In this document: positions 1 to 8,742 of the stretch, piece by piece
Position numbering within the stretch: position 1 is the first letter of the stretch
How the letters are laid out: every line of letters starts with the position of its first letter
Assembly (NCBI GenBank): GCA_963838375.1
Contig: CAWIQY010000015.1
Location: 1,116,001 to 1,180,000, forward strand
DNA: 64,000 nucleotides
Direction of reading: 5' to 3'
Origin: DVED01 sp963838375
GTDB lineage: Bacteria; Cyanobacteriota; Cyanobacteriia; Cyanobacteriales; Geitlerinemataceae
The notes under the pieces: generated by a model
Told to the model about the DNA's origin: nothing
The model's input: the letters and a program-made list of their open reading frames with translations, nothing else
Databases searched by the model: none
Position numbers and translations under genes: made by a program

Positions 1-584
1 TCGGATGTGGATGTGGTGGATTATTAAGCTACATGCGTCACCGAGGATTCAATGCAATTGGGGTTGAAATAAATCGCGATAAAGTTGAGCGAGGAAAAGA
101 ACTCTATGGGCAACAGCCGATTGAGGTTGTCAACACCGAAATTTTACCTTTTGAGGATGCTTCGTTTGATATCGTCCTCAGTTTCGACGTATTCGAGCAT
201 ATTCCCGATTCCGTCCAGCATTTGCAAGAAGTCGCTCGGGTATTGAAGCCAAGAGGATACTATCTGCTACAAACCCCAAATCGGATAACGAATGTTGTCT
301 TTGAGACAATTCGCTGGAAAAGTTTTACAAGTTGGCGTAGCGATCATTGCTCGTTGCATGATTACTGGGGGCTAATTCGACGGTTTCGAGATAATGATTT
401 TCCGACTCTCCAGTTCTATGATATTCCTGTAGTGAATGATTTCTTCGAGGCAAAAGTCCAGCGATTTATGGGACCTATTGGTCTTGCCTTACTCAAAATC
501 GTAAATCCCGATAAACTACCGTTATGGTTACGAACAAGTTTCTATGTCCAAGCTCAAAAAGCTGGAGTAGTTAAAAATGCTTGA
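1..584 (+). CDS. class I SAM-dependent methyltransferase, 5' truncated by window edge
   Basis: The frame is already open at base 3 and encodes GCGCGGLLSYM before the first ATG at 33, so the gene starts outside the window. The glycine-rich stretch is SAM-binding motif I. It is followed by an acidic strand end (GVEIN), then a motif II-like SFDIVLSFDVFEHIPD and the post-motif VLKPRGYYLLQTPN, the usual layout of the Methyltransf_11 fold. About 194 residues are visible, ending at a TGA at 582-584. The substrate cannot be told from the sequence; small-molecule, polysaccharide and quinone methylation are all possible. It is not obviously in an operon with the next genes, which lie on the other strand beyond a repeat-rich gap. 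Confidence 0.85.
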   Translation, partial: GCGCGGLLSYMRHRGFNAIGVEINRDKVERGKELYGQQPIEVVNTEILPFEDASFDIVLSFDVFEHIPDSVQHLQEVARVLKPRGYYLLQTPNRITNVVFETIRWKSFTSWRSDHCSLHDYWGLIRRFRDNDFPTLQFYDIPVVNDFFEAKVQRFMGPIGLALLKIVNPDKLPLWLRTSFYVQAQKAGVVKNA

Positions 585-766
585 GGGGATAGGGTGTAGG
601 GTTTAGAGTCACTGTTGATGGAGATTCTACACCCGATCTATTCTGGACACCGAGACGTTCACAAGTAATAAGTAATAAGTTTGACTTCGGCTGAAAATCC
701 GAGAATTTAAAAGACGAATTAGGTTTGAAGTTTTTCTTCATGAATGAAGAAGCTTCATACCGTTTA

Positions 767-847
767 GTACATCTAGATGGGCGAATGCCATTCGCCCCTA
801 CATCAACACAAAATTTGATGTACCTCATAGCTGCGAAAACCGCTATA
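767..847 (-). repeat. degenerate copy of a ~105-bp MITE-like repeat
   Basis: The reverse complement closely matches 51100-51180: ACCGCTRTA-type end, cgaaaaccgct, tatgaggta, then the palindromic block ggggcgaatggcattcgccc and tctagatgtac. The outer right end is eroded here, so only one terminal inverted repeat is clear. It lies in the non-coding gap 585-946, which holds this repeat and a second element at 861-925 and no supportable gene. Confidence 0.7.
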
Positions 848-860
848 TTACTTATTTTAG

Positions 861-925
861 ACATCTCCGAAAAATCGTTTTTTGCCTATACAGGATAAGG
901 GTTTGAGGTATATTTCCGGAGATGT
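861..925 (+). mobile_element. 65-bp MITE-like element, ACATCTCC ends
   Basis: The element is bounded by inverted ends acatctccg and cggagatgt. The interior contains gttttttgcctata, then aagggtttgaggta. The same 65-bp layout occurs inverted at 30001-30065, and the left end matches the end of the IS5-like remnant beginning at 8743. It has no coding capacity, so any mobility would need a transposase in trans. Confidence 0.65.
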
Positions 926-946
926 TTATTACTTATTGCTTATTAC

Positions 947-1534
947 TTAAGGATTGACGAGATCGACCGACCAAGTACGATCGCCTTGGCGTCGGTAGAT
1001 CCATCGATTTTGCGGTTCTCCTCGCAATTGCAAAAAGTCTACCCATTCTGGATCTAGTAGTAGCAAACAGAAATGAGGCAACGGTTCGATCGCATCCGGA
1101 ACAGGTACATCGAACGCTACCGCCTCGGATCTGGGTTGACCGGGTGGCGGCGTTGCAAATCCACATCGGGCTCCGTCGGAAAGTTTTGTCCAAGCCTCTC
1201 GGCGCGCAGTCTGAAGGGAAACATCGTCACAATCGGCATTGACAACCGTCAGTTGACCGGATAGGCGAAATTGTTCGCGGGTTTTGGGAAAATACCAACA
1301 CCCTTCGCCCCAAGAATTTTCTAGAATCTGCGAGACTTTCTCACTACGATCGTCTGTGACGATTTGCAGTCGATCGCTCCCGCCAAGAAACCCCCGAAAC
1401 ACCACTGTGCGGTTCGCCGGTCGCCCGTCAGGACGCACTGTTGCCAATTGTAGATACCGGGATTGGGGTTGACTGCGGTGGCGATGTAGCGCCCCGGAGA
1501 GAGACGATCGCCACGGTGCAATAGATTGAATCAT
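947..1534 (-). CDS. pyridoxamine 5'-phosphate oxidase-like FMN protein (PPOX family)
   Basis: A 195-residue protein. The N-terminal half has the PNPOx split-barrel signature: RYLQLATVRPDGRPANRTVV, then FLGGSDRLQIVTDDRSEK, which in the family binds FMN phosphate and the flavin ring. The C-terminal end WIYRRQGDRTWSVDLVNP matches the short cyanobacterial pyridoxamine-oxidase-like group (Alr4036/Npun_F5749 type). Its ATG overlaps the stop of the upstream gene as ATGA (1531-1534), so the two are translationally coupled. The pairing with a tandem antibiotic-biosynthesis-monooxygenase protein suggests a joint role in flavin-linked oxidation of a small molecule, but true PdxH activity is not established. 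Confidence 0.85.
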   Translation of the reverse strand: MIQSIAPWRSSLSGALHRHRSQPQSRYLQLATVRPDGRPANRTVVFRGFLGGSDRLQIVTDDRSEKVSQILENSWGEGCWYFPKTREQFRLSGQLTVVNADCDDVSLQTARREAWTKLSDGARCGFATPPPGQPRSEAVAFDVPVPDAIEPLPHFCLLLLDPEWVDFLQLRGEPQNRWIYRRQGDRTWSVDLVNP

Positions 1535-2181
1535 TGCTTCGGGTCGATCTTAGGTTCGGTGAAAACCACTTCGTAAAGATGGAATTCATTTTCCGCAATT
1601 CCTTGCCAGTATGGGGCTTCCGAGCCAAATCCAGGCTGTTTCCTCAACTGTTCGATCGCCTCTCGGTTCTTCCATTGTCCGTAGTTAATCACGCGAGTTC
1701 CATCAAGGCTGCGATGAAAAGTTGCCGAAATTAAACCCGGTACTGCCATTGCGGGTTTGACGTGTTCTTTGGCTAATTCCACCATGGGAGGTTGATTCTC
1801 TGGCTGCATCCGAAACTCGGCAAAGTGAACGAAATATTCACCTTGGGCAATTTTTGGCGTTCCCACTTTTGATTCAGAAACAACAATTTCGTAAGTGCGA
1901 GCATCCGGCGGAGCGTAAGTTCGGAGTTTAGCTGCCTTCGCTTGTACCGCAGAATTTTGTAAAAAAGCTTCGTAATCGTCTACACTTCTCCACTGGGCAT
2001 AGTTGGCGACTTTGATGCCGTCCAAGCTTTTGTGAAGACTTGCAGAAACAAAACCCGGTTGTTGCTTCACCGTTTCTAAAAATTCGACGATCGATTCGAT
2101 CAGTTCGGATTGCCTTGCCGGTTCGCTCTGAAAAAGAATGATAACGGTAACGATCTCATTGTTGATAGAAAGAGTTGGCAT
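1531..2181 (-). CDS. tandem antibiotic biosynthesis monooxygenase (ABM) domain protein
   Basis: A 216-residue protein with two ferredoxin-like ABM repeats. The first is around residues 10-100 (IILFQSEPARQSELIESIVE, QPGFVSASLHKSLDGIKVANYAQWRS). The second is around residues 115-205 (HFAEFRMQPENQPPMVELAK, VPGLISATFHRSLDGTRVINYGQW). The repeated SxxxHxSLDGxxVxNYxQW pattern is typical of this family, whose members oxidise aromatic or polyketide substrates without a cofactor or serve as dimeric binding proteins. AGGAG lies 9 bases before the ATG at 2181. The downstream PPOX gene overlaps by 4 bases, so both are one operon. Confidence 0.85.
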   Translation of the reverse strand: MPTLSINNEIVTVIILFQSEPARQSELIESIVEFLETVKQQPGFVSASLHKSLDGIKVANYAQWRSVDDYEAFLQNSAVQAKAAKLRTYAPPDARTYEIVVSESKVGTPKIAQGEYFVHFAEFRMQPENQPPMVELAKEHVKPAMAVPGLISATFHRSLDGTRVINYGQWKNREAIEQLRKQPGFGSEAPYWQGIAENEFHLYEVVFTEPKIDPKQ

Positions 2182-2379
2182 GAAGAAATCTCCTGAAAAT
2201 CACATTGAGTAAAACTGAAAGTTTCGATTGCTAATGCCGGAACTTTTAGATGATGAATAGCTCCAATTCGGGCTACAACATCGATCGTAGCATTTTGATT
2301 TCAAGCCTACACTTTAGAGATATTAGTGTTAAGTTCAATGTGTAACTCGAAGCAGACAGACGAGCAAGCCAGCCAAATT

Positions 2380-2991
2380 TTAGATCGAGCGATCGATCGC
2401 CAACAACTGTTCCTGGGTAATTGCCCCTTGGCGCAAAATTTCCCAACCGTTCCCCGTCCATTTCGCCACTGTTGAAGGAACGCCAATCCCAGGTATTTCC
2501 GTCACCTCTACCGGATTGAGGGTTAAAGCTTGGGGAAACTCGACCGCAATTTTTGACAGGGTGGGTAAAGGCGGTTCGCCAGAACGGTTGGCGCTGGTGG
2601 TCGCCAATGGGGTAGTCTGCGATAGAATGTGACGCGCGATTGCATTATTGGGGACGCGCACGCCGATCGTTGTCGGATCGCTGGGGTTAACTTGCGGCGG
2701 CAAACGATCGCTTGCCGGAAGCACTAAGGTCAAAGGACCCGGCCAATAGATACCGGCGACGCGCTGCCACAATTGCCGTTCGCCATCGTTACCGTATACA
2801 TACTGCCACAAATCTTCTGCCGTTGCTCCCATCAAAATCAAAGGTTTGCTGGTGTCGCGCTGTTTAGCTGCAAAAATGAGACCCGATCGATCGGGTCTGG
2901 CTGCCAAAGCGGGAACGGTATCGGTGGGAAAGCTCACCAGTTGACCGGAGATCGCGCCAGCAATCAGTTGGGAAAGCGTTGCGTAAGTCAT
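2380..2991 (-). CDS. tsaC: Sua5/YciO/YrdC-family protein, L-threonylcarbamoyladenylate synthase
   Basis: A 203-residue single-domain YrdC protein. FPTDTVPALAARP near residue 21, KQRDTSKPLILMG and WPGPLTLVLPA are the conserved strands lining the ATP/threonine pocket. GVRVPNNAIARHIL and TTSANRSGEPP complete the signature. Family members make threonylcarbamoyl-AMP for t6A37 on ANN-decoding tRNAs. The length fits TsaC rather than the longer Sua5. A YciO-type paralogue cannot be excluded from one sequence. It stands alone on the minus strand, divergent from dps. Confidence 0.85.
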   Translation of the reverse strand: MTYATLSQLIAGAISGQLVSFPTDTVPALAARPDRSGLIFAAKQRDTSKPLILMGATAEDLWQYVYGNDGERQLWQRVAGIYWPGPLTLVLPASDRLPPQVNPSDPTTIGVRVPNNAIARHILSQTTPLATTSANRSGEPPLPTLSKIAVEFPQALTLNPVEVTEIPGIGVPSTVAKWTGNGWEILRQGAITQEQLLAIDRSI

Positions 2992-3273
2992 AGCAAAATA
3001 TTCGAGATGGATCGCCGTTTGTTTTCATTCTGGTGCTTGCGGATCGTCTCTACAAGAGCATCGCCCGACGAATCTTCCTCGATCGTGTATATCCTCCGAA
3101 AGTTATATACCTATTGATGGAAGTCAAGCGTCAAGAAAACACGTATCCTGAAGGCATATGCGAGCGAGGCTTATCAAAAAAGGTAGACCGAAACATTAAT
3201 CGCTCATCTATATCCGTACCCGACTTCCTCTATTTCAGAACTAGATTTTATACCAAAAGGAGAGATTAAGATC
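2992..3273 (+). promoter_or_regulatory. dps upstream region with Shine-Dalgarno AAGGAGAG
   Basis: 282 bases between divergent yrdC and dps. A strong AAGGAGAG at 3256-3263 precedes the GTG at 3274 by 10 bases and supports the non-ATG start. Open frames across this stretch look random (no family resemblance), so I read it as promoter and leader for both genes. Confidence 0.5.
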
Positions 3274-3807
3274 GTGCAAGCACTTGTAAATAATACGAAT
3301 AACGCCGATAGTCCCCACATTACATTTCATGCCACTCGAATCGATATCCCCGAAGATACTCGAAGGCAAGTCGCCGAAAGTCTCAATCAGACCTTGGCAA
3401 CGACCTTAGATTTGAAAACTCAGGTCAAACAAGCCCATTGGACTGTCAAGGGTATGGACTTTTTTCAGTTGCACGAACTATTTGACCAAATGGCGTCACA
3501 ACTAGAAGAATATGTCGATATGGTTGCCGAACGGATTACGGCATTAGGTGGTACTCCGCTTGGAACCGCACGAATGGCAGCCCAAGAGTCTATCTTGCCC
3601 GAGTATCCTTTGACTATTATCAGTAGCAAAGATCACGTTACTGCCTTAGCCGATCGCTTCGCCGCCTACGCCAAATCTCTACGAGAAGGAGCAAATCTGG
3701 CTGAAGAACTCAAAGAGATGGATACCAACGATCTTTACATAGAAGTTTCTCGGACGATCGACAAGTATCTATGGTTCCTCGAAGCCCATCTACAGGGTCA
3801 TTCGTAA
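3274..3807 (+). CDS. dps: Dps-type ferritin-like DNA-protecting protein
   Basis: A 177-residue Dps/bacterioferritin-like protein. The inter-subunit ferroxidase motif is visible: QVKQAHWTVKGMDFFQLHEL, then FDQMASQLEEYVDMVAERI, which supply the His, Asp and Glu iron ligands. The N-terminal tail of about 30 residues precedes the four-helix bundle. Dps dodecamers oxidise Fe(II) with hydrogen peroxide and can shield DNA under stress. The start is GTG at 3274, chosen for the strong ribosome site just upstream. It is monocistronic. A short GC hairpin follows at 3881-3898 but has no T-tract. Confidence 0.92.
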   Translation: MQALVNNTNNADSPHITFHATRIDIPEDTRRQVAESLNQTLATTLDLKTQVKQAHWTVKGMDFFQLHELFDQMASQLEEYVDMVAERITALGGTPLGTARMAAQESILPEYPLTIISSKDHVTALADRFAAYAKSLREGANLAEELKEMDTNDLYIEVSRTIDKYLWFLEAHLQGHS

Positions 3808-3958
3808 GCTAGTTTCATCCATATCTTCTTCATTGTTGGAGTAGAACTTGAGACATGGAACAAACATTTCCTCTGTGTTCGGGAGCGCTCTCGCTCCCTG
3901 TCTCCTGTCTCTAGGGTTAGGAGTTTCTGCGATTTTTTCAATTGCAGAAATCCCTACA

Positions 3959-4423
3959 TTAAGCTATACCCTCAGAGAAATTCCCGAAAGCGGAAATCCA
4001 ACTAGAGTGAGTCGAGTGTGAGGGAATGTAGTGAGCGACGATCGTACCCAGTTCTTCGATCAGATAGGGTTTACATAGGTAATTGTCGCACCCCAGAGAT
4101 CGCAAGCGATCGCACTCTTCAACACGGGTTAGGGTTGTTAGCGCAATGATAGGTAACTTCGCCGTTTGCGGATTGTCTTTAAACGATCTCAGGAGTTTTA
4201 TATCCTCATCATGCGTTGCGCTGATGGCAAGCAAAATTAAATTAGGCTGATACATCTTCGCTAAGGTGAAAGCCATCTGACGATCTTGGGTGACGACAGA
4301 GGTGTATCCAAACATTTCTAGTGCTTGGTAGACCAGCACCAAATTATCCTCGTCACGATCGACGGCTAAAACCTGAGGCGATTGAAATAGAAGATTTTTC
4401 AGATTTCCCTCGATCTTTCTCAT
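3959..4423 (-). CDS. stand-alone receiver-domain protein lacking the phospho-acceptor Asp
   Basis: A 154-residue single CheY-like domain. VLAVDRDEDN (residues 18-27) supplies the acidic metal pocket, IIALTTL the switch Thr, and NYLCKPY the conserved Lys. The strand that normally ends in the phosphorylated Asp reads LILLAIS, with Ala at about residue 66. The domain should therefore fold but not be phosphorylated in the usual way, as in pseudo-receivers that act by protein contact. There is no output domain and no adjacent kinase; it stands alone between dps and the phosphatase gene. Confidence 0.85.
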   Translation of the reverse strand: MRKIEGNLKNLLFQSPQVLAVDRDEDNLVLVYQALEMFGYTSVVTQDRQMAFTLAKMYQPNLILLAISATHDEDIKLLRSFKDNPQTAKLPIIALTTLTRVEECDRLRSLGCDNYLCKPYLIEELGTIVAHYIPSHSTHSSWISAFGNFSEGIA

Positions 4424-4630
4424 GATAGCCTTAATCTTCCTGCAATGAAACGAGCTGAATTTTCAGCCCTTTTACAAGAGCTGTTGGCTTAAACACCATC
4501 CAAATTCGTTCCCCAACAAGTCGATGGTCCTTGCTCGTCTGGCATTTAAAGGCGAGGAAGGGCTAAATCAAGCCGATGAGGGATTTATTTACACTATTTT
4601 AACACTTTAGCAGATATCTAATACATAACT

Positions 4631-5233
4631 TCAGTTCCCACTCCCATCGAGTTCAACGATCCATTCACACTCCCGGCGCACCAGCTTGACCAAACAGCAT
4701 AATGAAGCTTGAATCTCGGCATAATGACCCAATAGCCCCAGAGCCGAGCCAACGACCGACGCACTGTGACCGACCAGCAACAGATTTGAGGAAAAGTCGG
4801 CAACCAACTGCCGTGCGGTTTTCCCAGTGCGCTGCCAACAGATTTCGTCAGTTTCTGGATATTGCGGTTGTACCCGCGAACGATAGCTCGCATCGATGCG
4901 GGGAAATCGTTCTTTCAGAGCTTCTAAAGGCAAGGTTTCCGGCATGGCGTGCATCCATTCAGGATTGAGCCATTCGCACAGTCCCCATTCGAGTTTCAGG
5001 GGTAAATCGAGGACTTCGGCGATGGGGTTGGCAGTTTGAACCGTCCGCAAGAAAGGGGAGCAAAAGATATGGTCGATCGATTCGCCTTTCAACCGGTTTG
5101 CCAATTCCCCAGCTTGAATCTCGCCATCGTCAGAGAGATGCGGATCGTAGGGACGAAGGGCAGTGTTAAACCATTCCGGGCGTACGAAGTCGATGCGATT
5201 GCCGTGTCGGGCAATCCAGATCGTTTGAGTCAT
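4631..5233 (-). CDS. histidine phosphatase (phosphoglycerate mutase-like) family protein
   Basis: About 200 residues. The RHG motif (IWIARHGNRID) near the N terminus gives the phosphorylated His. SPFLRTVQTANPIAEVL provides the second Arg, and LLLVGHSASVVG the second His, so the catalytic pocket looks intact. The ATG at 5233 is preferred because it places RHG at the usual distance from the start; an in-frame TTG at 5248 has no better ribosome site. It lies 21 bases after the stop of the beta-helix gene and is probably co-transcribed. Substrates in this family are diverse (sugar phosphates, phosphoproteins) and cannot be assigned. Confidence 0.8.
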   Translation of the reverse strand: MTQTIWIARHGNRIDFVRPEWFNTALRPYDPHLSDDGEIQAGELANRLKGESIDHIFCSPFLRTVQTANPIAEVLDLPLKLEWGLCEWLNPEWMHAMPETLPLEALKERFPRIDASYRSRVQPQYPETDEICWQRTGKTARQLVADFSSNLLLVGHSASVVGSALGLLGHYAEIQASLCCLVKLVRRECEWIVELDGSGN

Positions 5234-5254
5234 AAATTTTCCAGTCAAGGGAGG

Positions 5255-6913
5255 TTAGTTGGTAGATGGATCGCCCATGTCCTCAATTGTGGCTGGCAAC
5301 CCCAGACCTTGCAACTGTTCGACTAGCGATTGGGCTCGATCGAGTTCGCGAAATGCGCCGGCTTGGACGACTTCTTGACCCTTGACAAAGGTACTGAAAG
5401 CATCTGGAGCGATCGCCCGAATGGTGGCGCGTACTCTGACACTATGGGCTTCTACAATCACGCGATAGCGCAAATTCGCTGCGATTCGACCGAGTTGGGA
5501 AACTTGAGACGGGGGTTGTAAGGAAATAAACGGCTCGTCTCCGGCATCGCCGATGGGGATGTCAACATCGGGAACTGGCAGCACACCAAAAGACGGAACC
5601 CGTTCGCTTCTGGAAAGAGGTTGTTCGAGAGCGGGAGGGGGTGACAAGGGTGAAGTGGAAGGTACAGCAGCTAGGGCTGTGGGAGGCTTGGGTAATGGAG
5701 ATTCCGAAGATATGGGTTCGACCCCTGTCTCGGGTAAGGTTGGCAGTGCTGGAAGCGTGCGCGTTCTGGCAAGCGTCGGTGATTTCGGCGGGGGAGAGGC
5801 GGTGGTTGGGGCGATCGACGATCGGACTGAGAGCACTTGTCCAAACTCCCGCACGGGAACGGCAGGGGCAGAACCGGAAGAGGAGGCACTCACAAGTATG
5901 GGTTGTGCCCCGCCGGAAAAGTCCACTTCTCCTGCCGTGCGATCGTCATCAAGTTCGTTACCAAATGCCTGCACGACTTGCTCGGCTGCATTCTCGACAT
6001 CTCGATCGTCGTTATCTCGGATGGTGTTGCCCCCCGGATCGTCTGTGGTTCCCAGATTGGGCCCGGCTCGATCTCGAATGACAACACCATAGCGATCGTT
6101 ATCGGTAATCACGTTACCGCGCAAAATCGGCTGGGCATTTTGTCGTACCACCACCCCATCTGCATTATTGGCAATCTGATTGCTCATCACTAAGGGTACA
6201 GCCTTGTCGGCGATCGCCAGTCCCACATCCGAGCCTTCAAAGGTATTTTCCCGAATATCTGCCCGAGACGTGCCAGCGACAGTCATTCCACTGGCATCAT
6301 TGTCGATCAACTGGTTGCCTCGCACGATCGGCGCCCCACTTCCGCCAATTGCCATGCCATCTTGACGATTCCCTGTAAATGTATTGTTGAGAATGGTGGG
6401 ACTGGCCGAGTCGATCCACAAGCCATATCCCTCGGAGTTGGTCACTGTGACCCCCACCAATCCAGCGCCATCGGCAGCGACGAGGGCGACGTTGAGGCGA
6501 TCGATCGTTCCTCCCCCAGAAATGACGATGCCTTCCCCCCGAGTTTCCGGATTTCCCTGAATCGTCACACCGGGTTTCAGACGTAGCGGAAAGGATTCTC
6601 CCGAGTTTGTGTTGTAGGTTCCCGATGCCAGGAGAATGACGGTATTCGGCTGAGCGATTTCCAAGGCATAGGTAATGGTTCGCAGGGGAGAGAGGGCATT
6701 CCCCGAGGTGCGATCGTCGTTGCCGGAGAGCGGATTGACGTACAGCCGAGTGATTTCGGTATCGGATCGTTGAGTGACGGGTTTGAGGGGAGTTGGGAGG
6801 CTGCCCGAAGCGATCGCCGGACACGAAAACCCGATGAGGGAGGAAACGGTTAACCGAGCAACCAGAGGAATGGAGAATCCTAGGGCAGAACGCCCATCAA
6901 TGCGCTTTCTCAT
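5255..6913 (-). CDS. secreted right-handed beta-helix protein (DUF1565) with C-terminal SPOR-like domain
   Basis: A 552-residue protein with a signal peptide (LTVSSLIGFSCPAIASG). LYVNPLSGNDDRTSG opens a DUF1565 beta-helix over roughly residues 57-320. Its coils show short repeats such as IVRGNQLIDND, ADIRENTFEGSD and ILRGNVITDNDRYGV. A Pro/Ser-rich linker of about 150 residues follows. The last 60 residues (VVQAGAFRELDRAQSLVEQL) resemble a SPOR domain, which in other proteins binds denuded septal peptidoglycan. This architecture recurs in cyanobacteria and suggests a periplasmic protein acting on or binding polysaccharide; no catalytic residue can be named. Confidence 0.85.
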   Translation of the reverse strand: MRKRIDGRSALGFSIPLVARLTVSSLIGFSCPAIASGSLPTPLKPVTQRSDTEITRLYVNPLSGNDDRTSGNALSPLRTITYALEIAQPNTVILLASGTYNTNSGESFPLRLKPGVTIQGNPETRGEGIVISGGGTIDRLNVALVAADGAGLVGVTVTNSEGYGLWIDSASPTILNNTFTGNRQDGMAIGGSGAPIVRGNQLIDNDASGMTVAGTSRADIRENTFEGSDVGLAIADKAVPLVMSNQIANNADGVVVRQNAQPILRGNVITDNDRYGVVIRDRAGPNLGTTDDPGGNTIRDNDDRDVENAAEQVVQAFGNELDDDRTAGEVDFSGGAQPILVSASSSGSAPAVPVREFGQVLSVRSSIAPTTASPPPKSPTLARTRTLPALPTLPETGVEPISSESPLPKPPTALAAVPSTSPLSPPPALEQPLSRSERVPSFGVLPVPDVDIPIGDAGDEPFISLQPPSQVSQLGRIAANLRYRVIVEAHSVRVRATIRAIAPDAFSTFVKGQEVVQAGAFRELDRAQSLVEQLQGLGLPATIEDMGDPSTN

Positions 6914-6950
6914 GTGAGGAGTTAGCTTAAACTACTGATGTTTTTTCAAA

Positions 6951-7034
6951 CAGGACTTACACGAGCCGATCTAGGGATAACCCCAGAGGAATTGCCCGAA
7001 AAAAACCAGATATGACGGCTTTGCATAAGTCCTG
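6951..7034 (+). mobile_element. 84-bp MITE with CAGGACTTA terminal inverted repeats
   Basis: It starts caggacttac and ends ataagtcctg: a perfect 9-bp inverted terminal pair with caaa on both outer sides, a possible 4-bp target duplication. CAGGACTTAC-type ends are common on IS5-like elements in cyanobacteria. No coding capacity. It sits in the gap between the divergent beta-helix gene and thiE; the remaining bases there show nothing else recognisable. Confidence 0.6.
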
Positions 7035-7359
7035 CAAAAGAAGGAACGTGCGGGTACGAACAACCCGAATCTAGAATGACGGCTGACCCCGACGCACCCC
7101 TCTAACTCATAACTTGACAGACTAACTGTCTTTTCTTGCGCGATCGCCCATCGATCTAGATAACATACCAAGATAGAATAACTTCTGCCACTTCGATCGT
7201 TTTTGCTCGATTTTCTCTGACCCGTTTGGGTCGCTGCGTCGATCGCTTCGGGGGCTCTCAAAAAGGGCTAATCGATCGAGGCTCGGTCTTAAGACCCAAA
7301 CATCCCGTATTGTCGATGTCCGATCTCTAACGATCTTATACTGAATGAGGAGTTTCCTG

Positions 7360-8435
7360 ATGGGCGATCGCCAAAGCCAGAGCCAACTGACCCCTGCCGC
7401 TGTCTGCCGAATTTTAGACGCTAATTTAGATCGTGCTCGCGAGGGCTTGCGGATTGTGGAAGAATGGTGTCGGTTCGGACTCAACAGCACCGAATTAACC
7501 GACGAGTGCAAGCAAATGCGGCAAACCCTCGCCCAGTGGCACGATTCCCAACTGCGAGAAGCGCGGGATACTCCCGGAGATCCCGGTGTGGAGTTGACCC
7601 ATCCCCAAGAAGCCAAACGGGAGAACGTCGAGGGAGTTCTTGGGGCTAATCTCTGCCGCATCGAGGAAGCGCTGCGGGTTTTGGAGGAGTACGGCAAGCT
7701 GTATCACCCGCAAATGGGGGAAGCCTGCAAGCAAATGCGCTATCGAGTTTATACTCTCGATAGTCGGTTGCTGACCTTCGGGCGTCACCAGAAGTTACAA
7801 GAAGCACGGCTGTATTTGGTCACGTCTGAGTCGGATAAACTCCTCGAAATTGTTGAAGGCGCACTGCAAGGCGGATTGACCCTGGTACAGTATCGGGATA
7901 AAAATGCTGACGATCTCACGAAAGTGGAGACGGGAATCAAGCTGCGCCAGCTTTGCCACCGCTACGATGCTCTATTTCTGATGAACGATCGGGTTGATTT
8001 AGCGCTGGCTGTTGGCGCTGATGGGGTGCATCTGGGTCAGCAAGACGTGCCGATCGCCTTTGCCCGACAATTGCTCGGTCAAGCCCGGATTATCGGTCGC
8101 TCTACCACCAATCCCGAGGAGATGCAACGGGCGATCGACGAAGGGGCAGATTACATCGGGGTGGCCCGGTGTACGACACGCCCACCAAACCGGGAAAATC
8201 GGCAGCGGGTCTCGAATATATCCGCCATGCTGCCGAACATAGCCCCATTCCTTGGTTTGCCATCGGCGGCATCGATATGAACCGCCTTCCCGATGTGGTT
8301 TCCGCCGGAGCCGGGCGCCTTGCCGTTGTCCGTGCCATTATGGAGGCTGCACAACCCACTCTCGTCACCCAGTATTTTCTCTCTCAACTGACGATGAACG
8401 AGACTTTGCGGCGTTTGCGATCGGCTTCGCAGTAA
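7360..8435 (+). pseudogene. thiE: thiamine-phosphate synthase, two-domain cyanobacterial type, frameshifted
   Basis: The N-terminal 120 residues are the ThiE-associated (ThiD2-type) domain (CRILDANLDRAREGLRIVEE). The rest is the TIM-barrel ThiE (GGLTLVQYRDKN, LFLMNDRVDLALAVGADGVH, GRSTTNPEEM). Near 8163-8165 the phosphate-binding motif should read GADYIGVGPVYDTPTKPGKS, but one G is missing from a GGG run. The frame jumps, and the correct protein resumes from 8169 as YDTPTKPGKSAAGLEYI to a stop at 8433-8435. The ATG at 7360 is chosen because AGGAG lies 7 bases upstream; another ATG at 7345 lies before it. ThiE joins HMP-PP and thiazole phosphate to thiamine phosphate. A sequencing error is as likely as real loss. 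Confidence 0.85.
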
Positions 8436-8458
8436 TCAGTATCGCTGAGCGTACAGCA

Positions 8459-8525
8459 GGGGCGAAGCAAATGCCTGAAAAGTTCATATACAAACCGATA
8501 AGATTTATGCAAATGCTTCGCCCCC
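8459..8525 (+). repeat. palindromic intergenic repeat GGGGCGAAGCA...TGCTTCGCCCC
   Basis: Inverted arms ggggcgaagc and gcttcgcccc enclose about 45 unrelated bases. Sister copies are at 24086-24151 and 51250-51313. It lies just after thiE and could form a cruciform or a transcript hairpin. Confidence 0.6.
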
Positions 8526-8593
8526 GACTGTCAATAGCAGCCGGCGTACGAGCGATTTGGCGGCAATACAACGAGCGAGTTTTTTTGTTTTTT

Positions 8594-8638
8594 GTACAAT
8601 AAGTAGTCGCGGCTTCGCCCTGACATTAGGATACCACA
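8594..8638 (+). repeat. 45-bp dispersed repeat, copy 1
   Basis: Shares gtacaataagtagt, then gcttcgccc and ataccaca, with 28906-28951 at the same spacing. Non-coding, flanking the CRISPR remnant. Confidence 0.5.
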
Positions 8639-8652
8639 GTCTACAGGCAAAG

Positions 8653-8742
8653 GTTTCAATCCCTAATAGGGATTATAGGTGATTGCGACCTTAGCCGCTC
8701 GTTTATTCACGATCGATTACCGCTGGTTTCAATCCCTAATAG
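8653..8742 (-). CRISPR. CRISPR remnant: one 37-bp repeat, one 36-bp spacer, one truncated repeat
   Basis: A repeat at 8653-8689 begins GTTTCAATCCCTAATAGG and ends GATTGCGAC. A 36-base unique spacer (8690-8725) follows. A second copy matches for only 17 bases (8726-8742) before the sequence changes to acatctcc. The 73-base period is a typical repeat-plus-spacer length, and the inner palindrome AATCCCTAATAGGGATT is typical of cyanobacterial repeats, usually written in the other orientation ending GATTGAAAC. No cas gene is in the window, so this is a fragment. Confidence 0.75.

Noticed and set aside
571..864. Minus-strand frame of 97 codons over 571-864, and a similar one at 50900-51304
   Set aside because: Both run through the same MITE-like repeat; similarity is due to the repeat.
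3033..3269. 78-codon frame just upstream of dps
   Set aside because: No conserved features; it occupies the expected promoter and leader of dps.
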